NCBI RefSeq assembly: GCF_900411315.1
Contig: NZ_LS990887.1
Location: forward strand, 1,960,268-2,024,267
Direction of reading: 5' to 3'
Length of the DNA stretch: 64,000 nucleotides
DNA from: Corynebacterium senegalense
Lineage (GTDB): Bacteria; Actinomycetota; Actinomycetes; Mycobacteriales; Mycobacteriaceae
Both the position numbers and the translations under genes were made by a program. The notes beneath the pieces were generated by a model. It was not told the origin of the DNA. It made no database searches and worked only from the letters and a program-made list of their open reading frames with translations. Positions within the stretch are counted from its first letter, which is position 1. Each line of letters opens with the position of its first letter. Of this stretch, positions 27,653 to 36,730 are shown piece by piece.

Positions 27653-28215
27653 TGGCGCGCGAAGAGGTCGTCCTCCTCGGCCCCGCCCGCGAGCCCGTAG
27701 GCACGGCCGACAAGGCGACCGTCCACACCACCGACACGCCCCTCCACCTGGCGTTTTCCTGCTGGCTTCTCGACGCCAACGGGGCCCTCCTCATCACCCG
27801 CCGCGCCCTGTCGAAGAAGACGTGGCCGGGCGTGTGGACCAACTCGTTCTGCGGCCACCCCGCCCCCGGCGAGGAGATCCCGGCGGCGGTGCACCGCCGC
27901 GCCGCCGAGGAGATCGGGCTCGAGCCCTCGCTTCTCGACGACTTGCGCAGCGTCCTGCCCGACTTCTCCTACCGCGCCACCGACTCCAGCGGCGTGGTGG
28001 AAAACGAGTTCTGTCCCGTCTACGTCGGCCGCCTCGGCGTAACCGCCGACGAGGCGCGACTCGCGCCGAACCCCGCCGAGGTGGACTCCTGGGAGTGGGT
28101 CGACCCCTCCGCCCTGATCGCCGGGGCGCAGGCCACGCCGTTCGCGTTCTCGCCGTGGCTGGTCGAGGAGATCGCCGACCCGCGCCTGCGCGCCGTCTTG
28201 ACCGCGCGGGGCTAA
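27652..28215 (+). CDS. idi: Isopentenyl-diphosphate delta-isomerase, type I
   Basis: 187-residue Nudix-fold enzyme converting IPP to DMAPP, the starter for carotenoid, menaquinone and undecaprenyl synthesis. The active-site Cys is in TNSFCGHP (Cys67), the Nudix-like helix is AAVHRRAAEEIGLEP, and VVENEFCPVY supplies the catalytic Glu. It overlaps the lipoprotein stop by one base (TGATG). Downstream prenyl chain enzymes are represented in the window by uppS. Confidence 0.95.
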   Translation: MAREEVVLLGPAREPVGTADKATVHTTDTPLHLAFSCWLLDANGALLITRRALSKKTWPGVWTNSFCGHPAPGEEIPAAVHRRAAEEIGLEPSLLDDLRSVLPDFSYRATDSSGVVENEFCPVYVGRLGVTADEARLAPNPAEVDSWEWVDPSALIAGAQATPFAFSPWLVEEIADPRLRAVLTARG

Positions 28216-28241
28216 GCGGCGCGGGGCTGAACAGAGCAAAC

Positions 28242-29510
28242 CTAACCGGCGAAGGCTCGGCGGACGTAGCCGAGCGGGTCCTCCACGACCGCGCAGCCCC
28301 CGCCGGCGATGTCGGCGCGCAGCACGCGGCGCCCGGGCCGGTACTCGGGCCAGCCCGGCTCCTCGCCGCGGCAGTAGCCCACCAGCCATTCGTTGAGGGC
28401 GGTGCCCGGGGTGAACAGCGGCGTCAGCTCGTCGGAGTGGTGCAAGGGGCGCCGCCCGGCGGTCAGCTCGGCCTGCCAGGTGCGCCCCGGAGCGCCCTCG
28501 GCGGCGGCGTCGACCCAGCGGCGGATGAGGCTGTCGCCGATGAGGCGGCCGCTGAGGTGGCCGGGGTCGAGGGCGCGGACGCCGTCGATGTAGGCGCGGT
28601 AGCGCGACAACGGCAGACCCATGCGCCTGCCCAATCCGCGCATCGCCAGCTCGCCCCAGCCGTGGCCGTCGGGGCCGGCCCCGGAGCGGTACATCTCCTC
28701 GCGCGTGGAGGTGAGCACGATGTCCACCTGCGCCAGCTCCGAGGGGTCGAGCGGGGCGGGACCGAGGGCCATGTCGGTGAAGTAGAGCGTGCGCAGGCGG
28801 CGGTAGCCGCGCTCCACCCGGGTCGGTGCGGCGTTGTTCAGCGCGGCGCGGGTCAGCGGCTTGCCCAGAGCGGCGCGCAGGACGGGTTTGCGCTGCTCGT
28901 AGGTCATGCGGGGAAAGGCGGGCGACATCGCCACGACTCGCCGGAACCCGCCGCGGAAGTGGTCGCGCCGGCACAGCCACAGCGCGAGCGCCGCGCCCGC
29001 TGATTGGCCCACAAGGGTGACGTTGGTGGGGTCGCCGCCGAAGGACTCGATGTTGCGCTGCACCCACTCCAGCGCGAGCTGGCAGTCGTGGGCGGCGCGG
29101 AAGTGAGAGGGGGCGTCGTCGGGGAAGCGGGCCAGGCCGGGCAGCTTCAGGCGGTAGCCCACCTGCACCTGGATCACGCCCTCGCGCGCGAAGCCGGCGG
29201 CGCCGGTGCGCGGGTCGGCGTGGGTGCCCTCCTCGAAGCGCCCGCCGTGGATGAACACCATGACCGGCAGGTCGGAGCCCGGGCGGGCCGAGGCGGGGGT
29301 GGTCAGCGACAGGGCTGTGGCCTCGGGGCGGGGTGAGGTGGCGTCGATAAGCTGGCCCGCGGGGGCGGGGAGCGCGTCGTTGAAGGCGGCCGAGATGCGC
29401 GAGTAGGGGATGGAGGAAAACCGCCGCACGCCCTCGTCCTCGCTGGCGAGGCCGACGACGGTGCCGGCGGGGCAGGAGACCTCCACCGTTTCGGGGCTGG
29501 GCTGGCTCAT
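28242..29510 (-). CDS. Type-B carboxylesterase
   Basis: 422-residue alpha/beta hydrolase of the carboxylesterase/lipase (type B) family. It has the oxyanion-hole stretch PVMVFIHGGRFEEG, the nucleophile elbow VTLVGQSAGAALALWL, and a late histidine candidate in PLHHSDELTPLF. Family members of this kind are often 480-550 residues, so this is a compact form. ATG 29510 is preceded by TACACT with eight bases between (leaderless). It is divergent from the M3 peptidase gene, only 43 bases between the starts. Confidence 0.87.
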   Translation of the reverse strand: MSQPSPETVEVSCPAGTVVGLASEDEGVRRFSSIPYSRISAAFNDALPAPAGQLIDATSPRPEATALSLTTPASARPGSDLPVMVFIHGGRFEEGTHADPRTGAAGFAREGVIQVQVGYRLKLPGLARFPDDAPSHFRAAHDCQLALEWVQRNIESFGGDPTNVTLVGQSAGAALALWLCRRDHFRGGFRRVVAMSPAFPRMTYEQRKPVLRAALGKPLTRAALNNAAPTRVERGYRRLRTLYFTDMALGPAPLDPSELAQVDIVLTSTREEMYRSGAGPDGHGWGELAMRGLGRRMGLPLSRYRAYIDGVRALDPGHLSGRLIGDSLIRRWVDAAAEGAPGRTWQAELTAGRRPLHHSDELTPLFTPGTALNEWLVGYCRGEEPGWPEYRPGRRVLRADIAGGGCAVVEDPLGYVRRAFAG

Positions 29511-29553
29511 GCCGGACAAGTGTAACCGCGGGCCGAACGTAGGATGGTGACCC

Positions 29554-31512
29554 ATGAGCACGAACCCCCTCCTCAGGCCCTCCCCGCTGCCCTACAACCT
29601 CCCGGACTTCGGCGCGATCCGCCTCGAGCACGTCGAGCCCGCGCTCGAGCAGGCGCTGTCCACCCACGCCGCGGAGATCGCCGCGATCCTCACGGAGGAG
29701 ACCCCGACCTGGGAGAACACGGTCGAGGCGCTGGAGCTGGCGGGCGCGGACCTCGAGCGGGTCACCGCCTGGTTCTTCAACCTGCAGGGCACCGACGCCA
29801 CAGAGGAGTTCGACGAGGTGGCCGACCGCATTGTGCCGAAGCTCTCCGCCCACGTCGACTCGATCTACCAGAACGCCGAGCTCTACCGCCGCCTGACGCA
29901 GGTGGAGGTGCCCGCGGACGAGGAGTCGCAGCGCCTGCACGAGCAGCTGCTGCGCAAGTTCGTCCGCCGCGGCGCCGAGCTCGACGCGCCCGGCAAGACC
30001 CGCCTGGTGGAGATCAACCAGCGCCTCAGCGAGCTCAGCGAGCGCTTCGGGCGCAACCTGCTCGCCGACACTCGCGCGCTGGCTGTCCGCCTCGAGCGCG
30101 GGGAGCTCGACGGGCTGAGCGAGAAGCAGATCGAGGCGTACCGGGACGCCGACGGCGGCTACGTCGTGCCCATCGAGCTGCCCACCACCCAGGCCCTGCA
30201 ATCCGAGCTGACCAGCCCCGCGGCGCGGCGCAAGCTTTTCGACGCCTCCCGCGCCCGCGGCCGCGAGTCCAACGCCGCGCTGGTCACCGAGTCGGTGCGC
30301 CTGCGCCAGGAGCGGGCCAAGCTGCTCGGCTACGACACCCACGCCGATTACGTCATCGCCGAGGAGACTGCCGGCACCGCTGCGGCCGCCCGCCAGCTCA
30401 TCGCCGACCTCGCCCCGGCCGCCGCGGCGAACGCCGCCGCCGAGCGCAAGCTGGCCGGCGAGCTCGCCGGCCACGAGGTCGACGGCGCCGACTGGCCCTA
30501 CTGGCAGGCGCGCCGCCGCGCCGAGGAGCTCGGCGTGGACGAGGCGGAGCTGCGCAAGTACTTCCCCCTCGACCAGGTCCTGCGCGACGGCGTCTTCTAC
30601 GCCGCGAACCTGCTCTACGGCATCACCGTCACCCCGCGCCGCGACCTGCGCGGCTACCGCGACGACGTCGACGTGTGGGAGGTCACGGAGGCCGACGGTA
30701 CGGGCATCGGCCTGCTGCTCACCGACTACTCAGCGCGCCCCTCCAAGCGCGGCGGGGCGTGGATGAGCTCCTTTGTGGACCAGTCGCGCCTGGCCGGCAC
30801 GAAGCCGGTGGTGGTCAACGTCATGTCGGTCACCTCCGACCTGCTCACCATCGACGAGGTCACCACCGTCTTCCACGAGTTCGGCCACGCCCTGCACGGC
30901 CTGCTTTCCGACGTCTCCTACCCGTCCCTCTCCGGCACCAACGTCCCCCGCGACTGGGTGGAGTTCCCCTCCCAGATCAACGAGAACTACGCCTTCGCCC
31001 CGGAGATCGTGCGCCACTACGCCCGCCACGTCGACACAGGGGAGGTCATCCCGGATGACCTGCTCGAGGCGGTGCGGGCGTCGCGCCAGTTCGGGCAGGG
31101 CTTCGACACCGCCGAGTACCTGGCGGCCTGCGCCATCGACCTGGCCTGGCACAGCCTGGGCGGCGAGGTGCCGGAGGACATCGACGCCTTCGAGCGCGAG
31201 ACGCTGGCGGAGTACGGCCTCGACGTCGAGGGCCTCGAGCCGCGCTACCGCTCAACCTGGTTCAACCACATCTTCGCGGGCGGCTACTCAGCGGGCTACT
31301 ACTCCTACCTGTGGGCCGAGGCCCTCGACGCCGACGGCTACCAGCTGATCGAGCGCGAGGGCATCAACCGGGACACGGGCCAGAAGTTCCGCGACGCCAT
31401 CCTCAGCCGGGGCGCGGCCAGCGACTACGCCGCCGCCTACCGCGCCTTCCGCGGCCGTGACAAGGACACCCGCCCGCTGCTCGAGCGCCGCGGCCTCGCC
31501 GGGAGTGTGTGA
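29554..31512 (+). CDS. M3-family zinc metallopeptidase (peptidyl-dipeptidase Dcp/oligopeptidase type)
   Basis: 652 residues. The zinc site VFHEFGHALHGLLS (HExxH) lies near residue 445, with the downstream Glu ligand in FPSQINENYAF. The helical N-terminal half (TEETPTWENTVEALELAGADL ...) and the C-terminal FNHIFAGGYSAGYYSYLWAEAL are typical of the family. It degrades short cytoplasmic peptides. A TAGGAT box (29540-29545) is eight bases before ATG 29554 (leaderless). Two tiny membrane-protein genes follow immediately. Confidence 0.93.
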   Translation: MSTNPLLRPSPLPYNLPDFGAIRLEHVEPALEQALSTHAAEIAAILTEETPTWENTVEALELAGADLERVTAWFFNLQGTDATEEFDEVADRIVPKLSAHVDSIYQNAELYRRLTQVEVPADEESQRLHEQLLRKFVRRGAELDAPGKTRLVEINQRLSELSERFGRNLLADTRALAVRLERGELDGLSEKQIEAYRDADGGYVVPIELPTTQALQSELTSPAARRKLFDASRARGRESNAALVTESVRLRQERAKLLGYDTHADYVIAEETAGTAAAARQLIADLAPAAAANAAAERKLAGELAGHEVDGADWPYWQARRRAEELGVDEAELRKYFPLDQVLRDGVFYAANLLYGITVTPRRDLRGYRDDVDVWEVTEADGTGIGLLLTDYSARPSKRGGAWMSSFVDQSRLAGTKPVVVNVMSVTSDLLTIDEVTTVFHEFGHALHGLLSDVSYPSLSGTNVPRDWVEFPSQINENYAFAPEIVRHYARHVDTGEVIPDDLLEAVRASRQFGQGFDTAEYLAACAIDLAWHSLGGEVPEDIDAFERETLAEYGLDVEGLEPRYRSTWFNHIFAGGYSAGYYSYLWAEALDADGYQLIEREGINRDTGQKFRDAILSRGAASDYAAAYRAFRGRDKDTRPLLERRGLAGSV

Positions 31513-31515
31513 GCC

Positions 31516-31653
31516 GTGCTCGACCTGTTCGGACTCAGCCCCTGGCTGCAGCTGCCCGTCGTGCTCGCGGTGGCGTTGCCCCTGGCCGGTGTGAGCGCGG
31601 CGCTGATCCTGCGGGCGGTCGACTGGTTCGCCCGGCTGTTCACGCGGAAGTAA
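31516..31653 (+). CDS. Single-helix small membrane protein (45 residues)
   Basis: GTG start three bases after the peptidase stop, GGGAG about 10 bases upstream. The product is a short amphipathic N-terminus, one hydrophobic helix (QLPVVLAVALPLAGVSAALIL) and an aromatic-basic tail (WFARLFTRK), as in many membrane-anchored microproteins. Likely co-transcribed with the M3 peptidase. Family unknown. Confidence 0.55.
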   Translation: MLDLFGLSPWLQLPVVLAVALPLAGVSAALILRAVDWFARLFTRK

Positions 31654-31664
31654 GCTACTAAGCC

Positions 31665-31805
31665 ATGGCGAACCCCGAAGAACTGCGCAAGCAAGACCAG
31701 AAGCTGCCGAAGGGGCAGAGGAGGTACCCGCAGTCCCGCGTGACGCAGGCGCTGTGGGTGATGATCGCCCTGGTCGTCGTCGCGGGCCTGGCCAGCCTGC
31801 TCTAG
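31665..31805 (+). CDS. Tail-anchored small membrane protein (46 residues)
   Basis: Begins MANPEELRKQDQKLPKGQRR and ends with a helix, WVMIALVVVAGLASLL. This gives a basic, soluble N-terminal half and a C-terminal membrane anchor. TAAGCT at 31651-31656, whose TAA is the stop of the previous small gene, lies eight bases before the ATG and gives a leaderless start. The final TAG shares the CTAG tetranucleotide with the malQ stop. Family unknown, but codon use and signals make a real gene likely. Confidence 0.62.
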   Translation: MANPEELRKQDQKLPKGQRRYPQSRVTQALWVMIALVVVAGLASLL

Positions 31806-34006
31806 CTGGGCGCCTGGCCCTCGGCCTGTCCGGGGCGGCGCGAGGCCTGCGCGACGCGCCGGAACAGCTCCGTGCCGGGAAGGTCGTCGATGAGGACGAC
31901 GCTGCCGGTGGCGTCGCCAAGCGGGATGCACCAGTTGGAGTACTGCGCCGAGTTCGTGCCCGGCTGGTTCTGGATGCGCGTGTCGCCCACCATGTCCACC
32001 AGGTTGGTGCAGGTCAGCGCCGAGGGCGTGCCAGCAATGAAGCGGGTCAGGCCGACGAGGAGGTCGTCGACCTGCTCCGGGGTGAACTCCACGGGGGTCT
32101 CGGCGTCGAGCACCATCGCCTCGGTGAAGTTCGTCCCCGCCAGCGAGGTGCCCTCGAAGGCCCCGGCGGCGCGGGCGGCGTCGAGCACGGCGGCGTGCCA
32201 CGCCGCGTCGGAAGAGTTGAGCTCCTCCAGGGATTCCTCCACCAGGCCGAGATCAACGCGCAGCTTGTTGTGGGCGCCGTTGAGGTAGCCGGCCGTCGGG
32301 GGCAGGTCGTGGGTGCCCACCGAGGACACCGCCAGGTGGCGGTACTGGTTCTGCGGCAGCGGCACCCCGCCGGGCGGGGCGGACTCGAACCAGATGACGC
32401 TGGTGCCCAGCACCCCCTTGTCGCGCAGGGCGTCCTGCACCCCCGGCTCGAAGGTGCCCATGTCCTCGCCCACGACGACGGCGCCGGCGCGCTGCGCCTC
32501 CAGGGCGAGGACGCCGAGCATCGCCTCGTGGTCGTAGTTCATGTACGCGCCCTCGACGGGGGAACCGGTGCGGGGGATCCAGAACAGCCGGAACAGGCCC
32601 AGGATGTGGTCCACCCGCACCCCGCCGGAGTGGCGCAGGACGGTGCGCAGCAGGTCGCGCCACGGCCCGTAGCCGGACTCGGCCAGGGCGTGGGGGTTCC
32701 ACGGCGGCTGGGACCAGTCCTGGCCCTGCTGGGTGAACTGGTCCGGCGGGGCGCCCACGGAGGCGTCGGCGACGAGGACGTCGCGAAGCGTGGAGGCGTC
32801 AGCCCCGCCCGGGTGGACGCCCACGGCGAGGTCGGTGACGATGCCGATGCGCATGCCCGCCGCCAGCGCCCGCTCCTGGGCAACGCGCCGCTGCTCGTCC
32901 GCGATGAACTGCAGCCACATGTAGAAGCGGGTCAGCTCGGTGAGGTCCTCCTCCTCGGCCTTGCGGTCGTGGCGGCCCGAGGCCGCGCCCTGCCCGGCCT
33001 CCGCCGCGCGCTCGGCGCACCAGCGGCCGAAGTCGCGCAGGCCCTCGCCCTCGTCGGCGATGAAGGTCTCGAAGTAGCCGCGTCGGGTGTCGTCGGCCTC
33101 CGCGATGTAGAACAACTCGCGCAGCACGTCGAGCTTGACCTTGTAGATGAGGTTGCGGTTCAGCGGCTCCGGGTCGCGGTTGGCGGCCTTGAGCGGGCCG
33201 GCGATCTCGGCTATTTCGCCCTTCACCTCGCTGCCGAGGGCTGCCCACTCCGGCACCTGCTCCACCGCGATGTAGAGGGGGTTGACGAAGCGCCGCGAGC
33301 TCGGCAGGTAGGGCGAGTCCTCGATAGGCGGGACCGGCTCGGCGGCGTGGACCGGGTTGATCAGCAGGTAGTCGGCGCCCTCGGCGGCGACCGTCTCGGC
33401 CAGCAATGCCAGGTCGGCGAAGTCGCCGATGCCCCAGGAGTGGGTGGAGCGCGCGGAGTAGAGCTGGGCCATCACGCCCCAGGCGGGCTCGCGGATGAAC
33501 TCCTGGTTCGTCTCCAGGGTGTTCGGCACGACGATGAGCGTGCAGGTCTCCTCGAGGTCGTCGGATTCGAGGTGCAGCGTGTGCCAGCCGAGCGGCAGGT
33601 CGCCGGGGACGTGGAAGGTGGCCTCGCCCCAGGCCACCCCGTCGACGGTGGCGGGCGGCGCCCAGTTCTCGTCTTGGTAGGCGTCGCGCGGGGTGCCGTC
33701 CTCGAGGGTGATCCACACGTGGGCGGGGTGGCCGTCGTGGACGTGGACGTTGAAGTGCTTCTCCTGGCCCTCCACGGCGACGACGCAGGGCGGCAGCGGG
33801 GAGGTGGCCCACTGCTCACGGCGCCGGGTGAGGTAGAAGTCGAGCTCCTCGTCGGTGGGCTCGTCGCCGAGCGGCAGGCCGAGCGCCTGCAGAAGCTTGA
33901 GGTAGGAGGAGTGCGGCGGCTCCGTCAGCAGCCCGTTCGAGGCCCGGTAGCTCAGGCCGAAGCCGTAGGAGGTGGCCAGGGTTTTCAGCAGTTCCGCGTT
34001 CGTCAC
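31802..34006 (-). CDS. malQ: 4-alpha-glucanotransferase (amylomaltase)
   Basis: 734 residues, glycoside hydrolase family 77. It transfers alpha-1,4-glucan segments between malto-oligosaccharides, releasing glucose. Seen are an N-terminal extension of about 150 residues with a beta-sandwich (typical of actinobacterial MalQ), then RSTHSWGIGDFADLALL, GMRIGIVTDLAVGVHPGG, GGVRVDHILGLFRLFWIP (nucleophile Asp in the RVDH motif), VVVGEDMGTF (acid/base Glu) and SVGTHDLPPTAGYL (third carboxylate). The start is GTG 34006, with CACAAT eight bases upstream as a probable -10; the frame stays open far beyond but without family similarity. Works with treS and mak in storage-sugar metabolism. Confidence 0.94.
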   Translation of the reverse strand: MTNAELLKTLATSYGFGLSYRASNGLLTEPPHSSYLKLLQALGLPLGDEPTDEELDFYLTRRREQWATSPLPPCVVAVEGQEKHFNVHVHDGHPAHVWITLEDGTPRDAYQDENWAPPATVDGVAWGEATFHVPGDLPLGWHTLHLESDDLEETCTLIVVPNTLETNQEFIREPAWGVMAQLYSARSTHSWGIGDFADLALLAETVAAEGADYLLINPVHAAEPVPPIEDSPYLPSSRRFVNPLYIAVEQVPEWAALGSEVKGEIAEIAGPLKAANRDPEPLNRNLIYKVKLDVLRELFYIAEADDTRRGYFETFIADEGEGLRDFGRWCAERAAEAGQGAASGRHDRKAEEEDLTELTRFYMWLQFIADEQRRVAQERALAAGMRIGIVTDLAVGVHPGGADASTLRDVLVADASVGAPPDQFTQQGQDWSQPPWNPHALAESGYGPWRDLLRTVLRHSGGVRVDHILGLFRLFWIPRTGSPVEGAYMNYDHEAMLGVLALEAQRAGAVVVGEDMGTFEPGVQDALRDKGVLGTSVIWFESAPPGGVPLPQNQYRHLAVSSVGTHDLPPTAGYLNGAHNKLRVDLGLVEESLEELNSSDAAWHAAVLDAARAAGAFEGTSLAGTNFTEAMVLDAETPVEFTPEQVDDLLVGLTRFIAGTPSALTCTNLVDMVGDTRIQNQPGTNSAQYSNWCIPLGDATGSVVLIDDLPGTELFRRVAQASRRPGQAEGQAPS

Positions 34007-34075
34007 AAGAGGCCATTGTGCCAAAGATGGCGGCAAGCGGCCCGCCGCCGGGAAAGTGAGAGTAACGTACACCAC

Positions 34076-35914
34076 ATGGTTTCCGAGATCTACACCACAC
34101 CGGCGGAGTTCACCCTGACCGAGAAGGACACCTGCGTGTCCCAGCTGATCCAGCTGTGCACCGAGAACCCCCACCTCGTGCTCTTCTCCCGACCCCAGAA
34201 CTACTACTGGGTCAACGTCAGCGCCGGGGAGTTCCTCCAGGAGGTCTACGCGGTGGCCCGCGGCCTGGTGGCCAACGGACTCGAGGTCGGCGACCGCGTC
34301 GCGCTTCTGTCCAACACGCGCTACGAGTGGCAGCTCGCGGACTTCGCCATCTGGGTCGCCGGCGGCGTCACCGTGCCCGTCTACCCGTCGAGCTCGCCGC
34401 ACCAGATCCAGTGGATCCTCGAGAACTCGGGCGCGGAGCTCGCGATCGTGGAGAACGTGGACAACACCAAGGACATGTCGAACTTCCTGCTGCAGGAGGA
34501 CGGCACCCCGCGCCTGGCCGGCTCGACCTCGCGCCTGCGCAAGATCTACGAGATCAACTCCGGGGGGCTGACCAAGCTGCGCGGCGAGGGCAAGAACACG
34601 GAGCAGTCGCTTGTCGACGCCCGCGCGGCCGCCCTCACCCACGACAACCTCGCCTCGATCGTCTACACCTCGGGCACCACCGGCCGCCCCAAGGGTGTCG
34701 AGTTGACCCACGGCAACTGGGTTTACGAGACCCGCGCCCTGGCCACCAACCCGATCGGCGAGGTGGCCCGCCCCGGCAAGCGCGTGGTGACCTTCCTGCC
34801 GCTGGCGCACGTTCTGCAGCGCGCGGTGGCCATCGCGCTGACCACCCACGGCGCCACCCAGACGCACTGGCCGGACGCCTCGACCATCGCGGTGGAGCTG
34901 CAGCGCGCCCAGCCGAACATGGTGCTCGGCGTGCCGCGCGTGTTCGAGAAGGTGCGCAACGCGGCGTACAACAAGGCGGCGGACGGCTCGGCCGTCGGCA
35001 AGCGTGTGTTCCTCGAGGCGGAGAAGGCCGCGATCGAGTACTCGAAGGCGATGGACACCGACAAGGGCCCCTCGCGCGCCCAGAAGGCGGCGCACCGCGT
35101 CTTCGACCGCCTCGTCTACCGCAAGCTGAAGGACGCCATCGGCGGCGGCGTGGAATACGGCATCACCGGCGGTTCCGCGATGAGCCCCGAGCTCAGCCAC
35201 TTCTTCCGCGGCATGGGCATCCCCATCTACGAGGGCTACGGGTTGACCGAGACGACCGCCGCAGCCTGCGTGAACAACAAGGTGGAGCAGCGCATCGGCA
35301 CCGTCGGGCGCCCGGTGGACTCCTACGAGGTGCGCATCAACGACGACGGCGAGATCGAGTTCCGCGGCCCCGGCGTCTTCCGCGCCTACTGGAACAACCC
35401 GGAGGCCACCGAGCAAACCCTGCGCGACGGCTGGTTCAACACCGGCGACCTGGGCGAGGTGGACAGCGAGGGCTACGTGCGGATCACGGGGCGCAAGAAG
35501 GACCTCATCGTCACCGCCGGTGGCAAGAACGTCTCGCCCGGCCCGCTGGAGGAGATCATCCGCCAGGACCCGCTGGTGTCCAACGCGCTCGTCGTCGGCG
35601 ACGGTAAGCCCTTCATCGGCCTGCTGGTCACCCTCGACGCCGACGAGCTGGAGCGGTGGAAGACCCAGCGCAACATCCCCGAGTCGACCTCGCTGAAGGA
35701 GATGTCGCAGAACCCGCAGCTGCGCGCCGAGATCCAGGACGCGATCAACGTGGCGAACGCGACGGTGAGCCACGCGGAGGCGATCAAGAAGTTCCGCATC
35801 CTCGACCGCGACCTGAGCGAGCAGGACGACGAGATGACCCCGACGCTCAAGGTCAAGCGCAACGTCGTGTTCCAGCGCTTCGCGGAGGATATCGACGCGC
35901 TGTATCTGCGCTAG
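34076..35914 (+). CDS. fadD: Long-chain acyl-CoA synthetase (AMP-forming)
   Basis: 612 residues, ANL superfamily. It activates fatty acids to acyl-CoA for lipid synthesis or degradation. The ATP loop is VYTSGTTGRPKGVELTHGN. Later motifs are YGITGGSAMSP, YEGYGLTETTAA, WFNTGDLGEVDSEGYVRITGRKKDLIVTAGGKNVSP (hinge and A8) and LKVKRNVVFQRF, with the catalytic Lys in the last. TAACGT (34063-34068) lies seven bases before the ATG (leaderless). It is divergent from malQ, 69 bases apart. Confidence 0.95.
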   Translation: MVSEIYTTPAEFTLTEKDTCVSQLIQLCTENPHLVLFSRPQNYYWVNVSAGEFLQEVYAVARGLVANGLEVGDRVALLSNTRYEWQLADFAIWVAGGVTVPVYPSSSPHQIQWILENSGAELAIVENVDNTKDMSNFLLQEDGTPRLAGSTSRLRKIYEINSGGLTKLRGEGKNTEQSLVDARAAALTHDNLASIVYTSGTTGRPKGVELTHGNWVYETRALATNPIGEVARPGKRVVTFLPLAHVLQRAVAIALTTHGATQTHWPDASTIAVELQRAQPNMVLGVPRVFEKVRNAAYNKAADGSAVGKRVFLEAEKAAIEYSKAMDTDKGPSRAQKAAHRVFDRLVYRKLKDAIGGGVEYGITGGSAMSPELSHFFRGMGIPIYEGYGLTETTAAACVNNKVEQRIGTVGRPVDSYEVRINDDGEIEFRGPGVFRAYWNNPEATEQTLRDGWFNTGDLGEVDSEGYVRITGRKKDLIVTAGGKNVSPGPLEEIIRQDPLVSNALVVGDGKPFIGLLVTLDADELERWKTQRNIPESTSLKEMSQNPQLRAEIQDAINVANATVSHAEAIKKFRILDRDLSEQDDEMTPTLKVKRNVVFQRFAEDIDALYLR

Positions 35915-35923
35915 GGTCTGCCC

Positions 35924-35950
35924 CGGGGAGGTTCCTTCCCGGGGGCCGCG
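35924..35950. terminator. Possible terminator hairpin after fadD
   Basis: CCCCGGG and CCCGGGG arms around a ten-base loop shortly after the fadD stop. It is strong in base pairing but lacks a U-tract, so the call is weak. Confidence 0.35.
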
Positions 35951-36013
35951 GGGCCGCTTCGGCGCGCCGCGCGCCCCGGGCGGGCCACGTGCCCTAACAT
36001 CTTTCCCAGTTTC

Positions 36014-36035
36014 CCGGCGTGTTCCCAGACGCCGG
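36014..36035 (+). other. Leader hairpin upstream of the helical protein gene
   Basis: CCGGCGT and ACGCCGG arms with an eight-base loop between the putative -10 and the ribosome-binding site. Could be an attenuator or an RNA-stability hairpin. Confidence 0.4.
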
Positions 36036-36061
36036 TCAGATTTCCGTAAAGGGGGCTTGAC

Positions 36062-36730
36062 GTGCACAAAACCGCGGCGTTGCTGCGCCACCGTGAGCTC
36101 ACCCAGGAGATCTACAACATCGGCGACGAGGTCGCGGAGTACATCGAGCACATCGCGGAGGCGATCGCCGACTACGACGGCGAGCTCACCGACGACTGCC
36201 TGGCCGAGTTCGCCGAGATCGTCGACGACGCCCGCCAGGACGCGCGCCGCGTCGTCGGCGAGCTGATCGGGCTGCGCCAGGCGCTGACCACGGGGATGCG
36301 CGCCGGCGCCCTGTCCGCCAGCGCCAGCCCCGAGGAGAAGGTCCCGGAACCCGACGTCCTCGACGGCGCCAGCCTGGAGGACATCTACCCCCTCAAGGCC
36401 CCCTTCTCGGTGCGCACTATGCACGACGCGCTGACGGGGCGCACCGACCTGGCGGTCCAGCACCTCACCGAGGTCGTCGACTTCACCCTCGAGCAGACGG
36501 ACATGGTGGCCCGCGAGCTCGGCGCCGTGAGCCTGCCGCACCTCTACGCGCGCGTCGGCGAGCTCGTCGAGGCCGCCGTGGAGGGCTGGATGGAGACGGT
36601 GTGCGTCGACCACCCGGCGTTCACCCGCACGATGCGCGGGTCGAACCCGCCCGCCTTCCTGGCGGAGCGGGCGCGTATCGACGCCATCGTGGCGAAGGTC
36701 GCGGCGAAGCGCTCGCGCCGCGGGGCTTAA
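36062..36730 (+). CDS. Conserved helical protein, unknown
   Basis: 222 residues, almost entirely alpha-helical and acidic, no signal peptide or membrane helix. The N-terminal half (HRELTQEIYNIGDEVAEYIEHIAEAIADYDG ... RVVGELIGLRQAL) forms long amphipathic helices. A central loop (SASASPEEKVPEPDV) is followed by a second helical region ending in a basic tail KRSRRGA. The start is GTG 36062 with GGGGG seven bases upstream; TAACAT (35995-36000) is a candidate -10, and a seven-base-pair hairpin (36014-36035) lies in the leader. Family not recognised. Confidence 0.72.
   Translation: MHKTAALLRHRELTQEIYNIGDEVAEYIEHIAEAIADYDGELTDDCLAEFAEIVDDARQDARRVVGELIGLRQALTTGMRAGALSASASPEEKVPEPDVLDGASLEDIYPLKAPFSVRTMHDALTGRTDLAVQHLTEVVDFTLEQTDMVARELGAVSLPHLYARVGELVEAAVEGWMETVCVDHPAFTRTMRGSNPPAFLAERARIDAIVAKVAAKRSRRGA

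Noticed and set aside
34017..34024. Extra copy of the repeat-junction core GTGCCAAA between malQ and fadD
   Set aside because: Only eight bases match and no module follows; chance occurrence is likely.
31754..34075. Very long plus-strand frame continuing into fadD
   Set aside because: It is antisense to malQ, with none of the family sequence; fadD starts at 34076 with its own -10 box.
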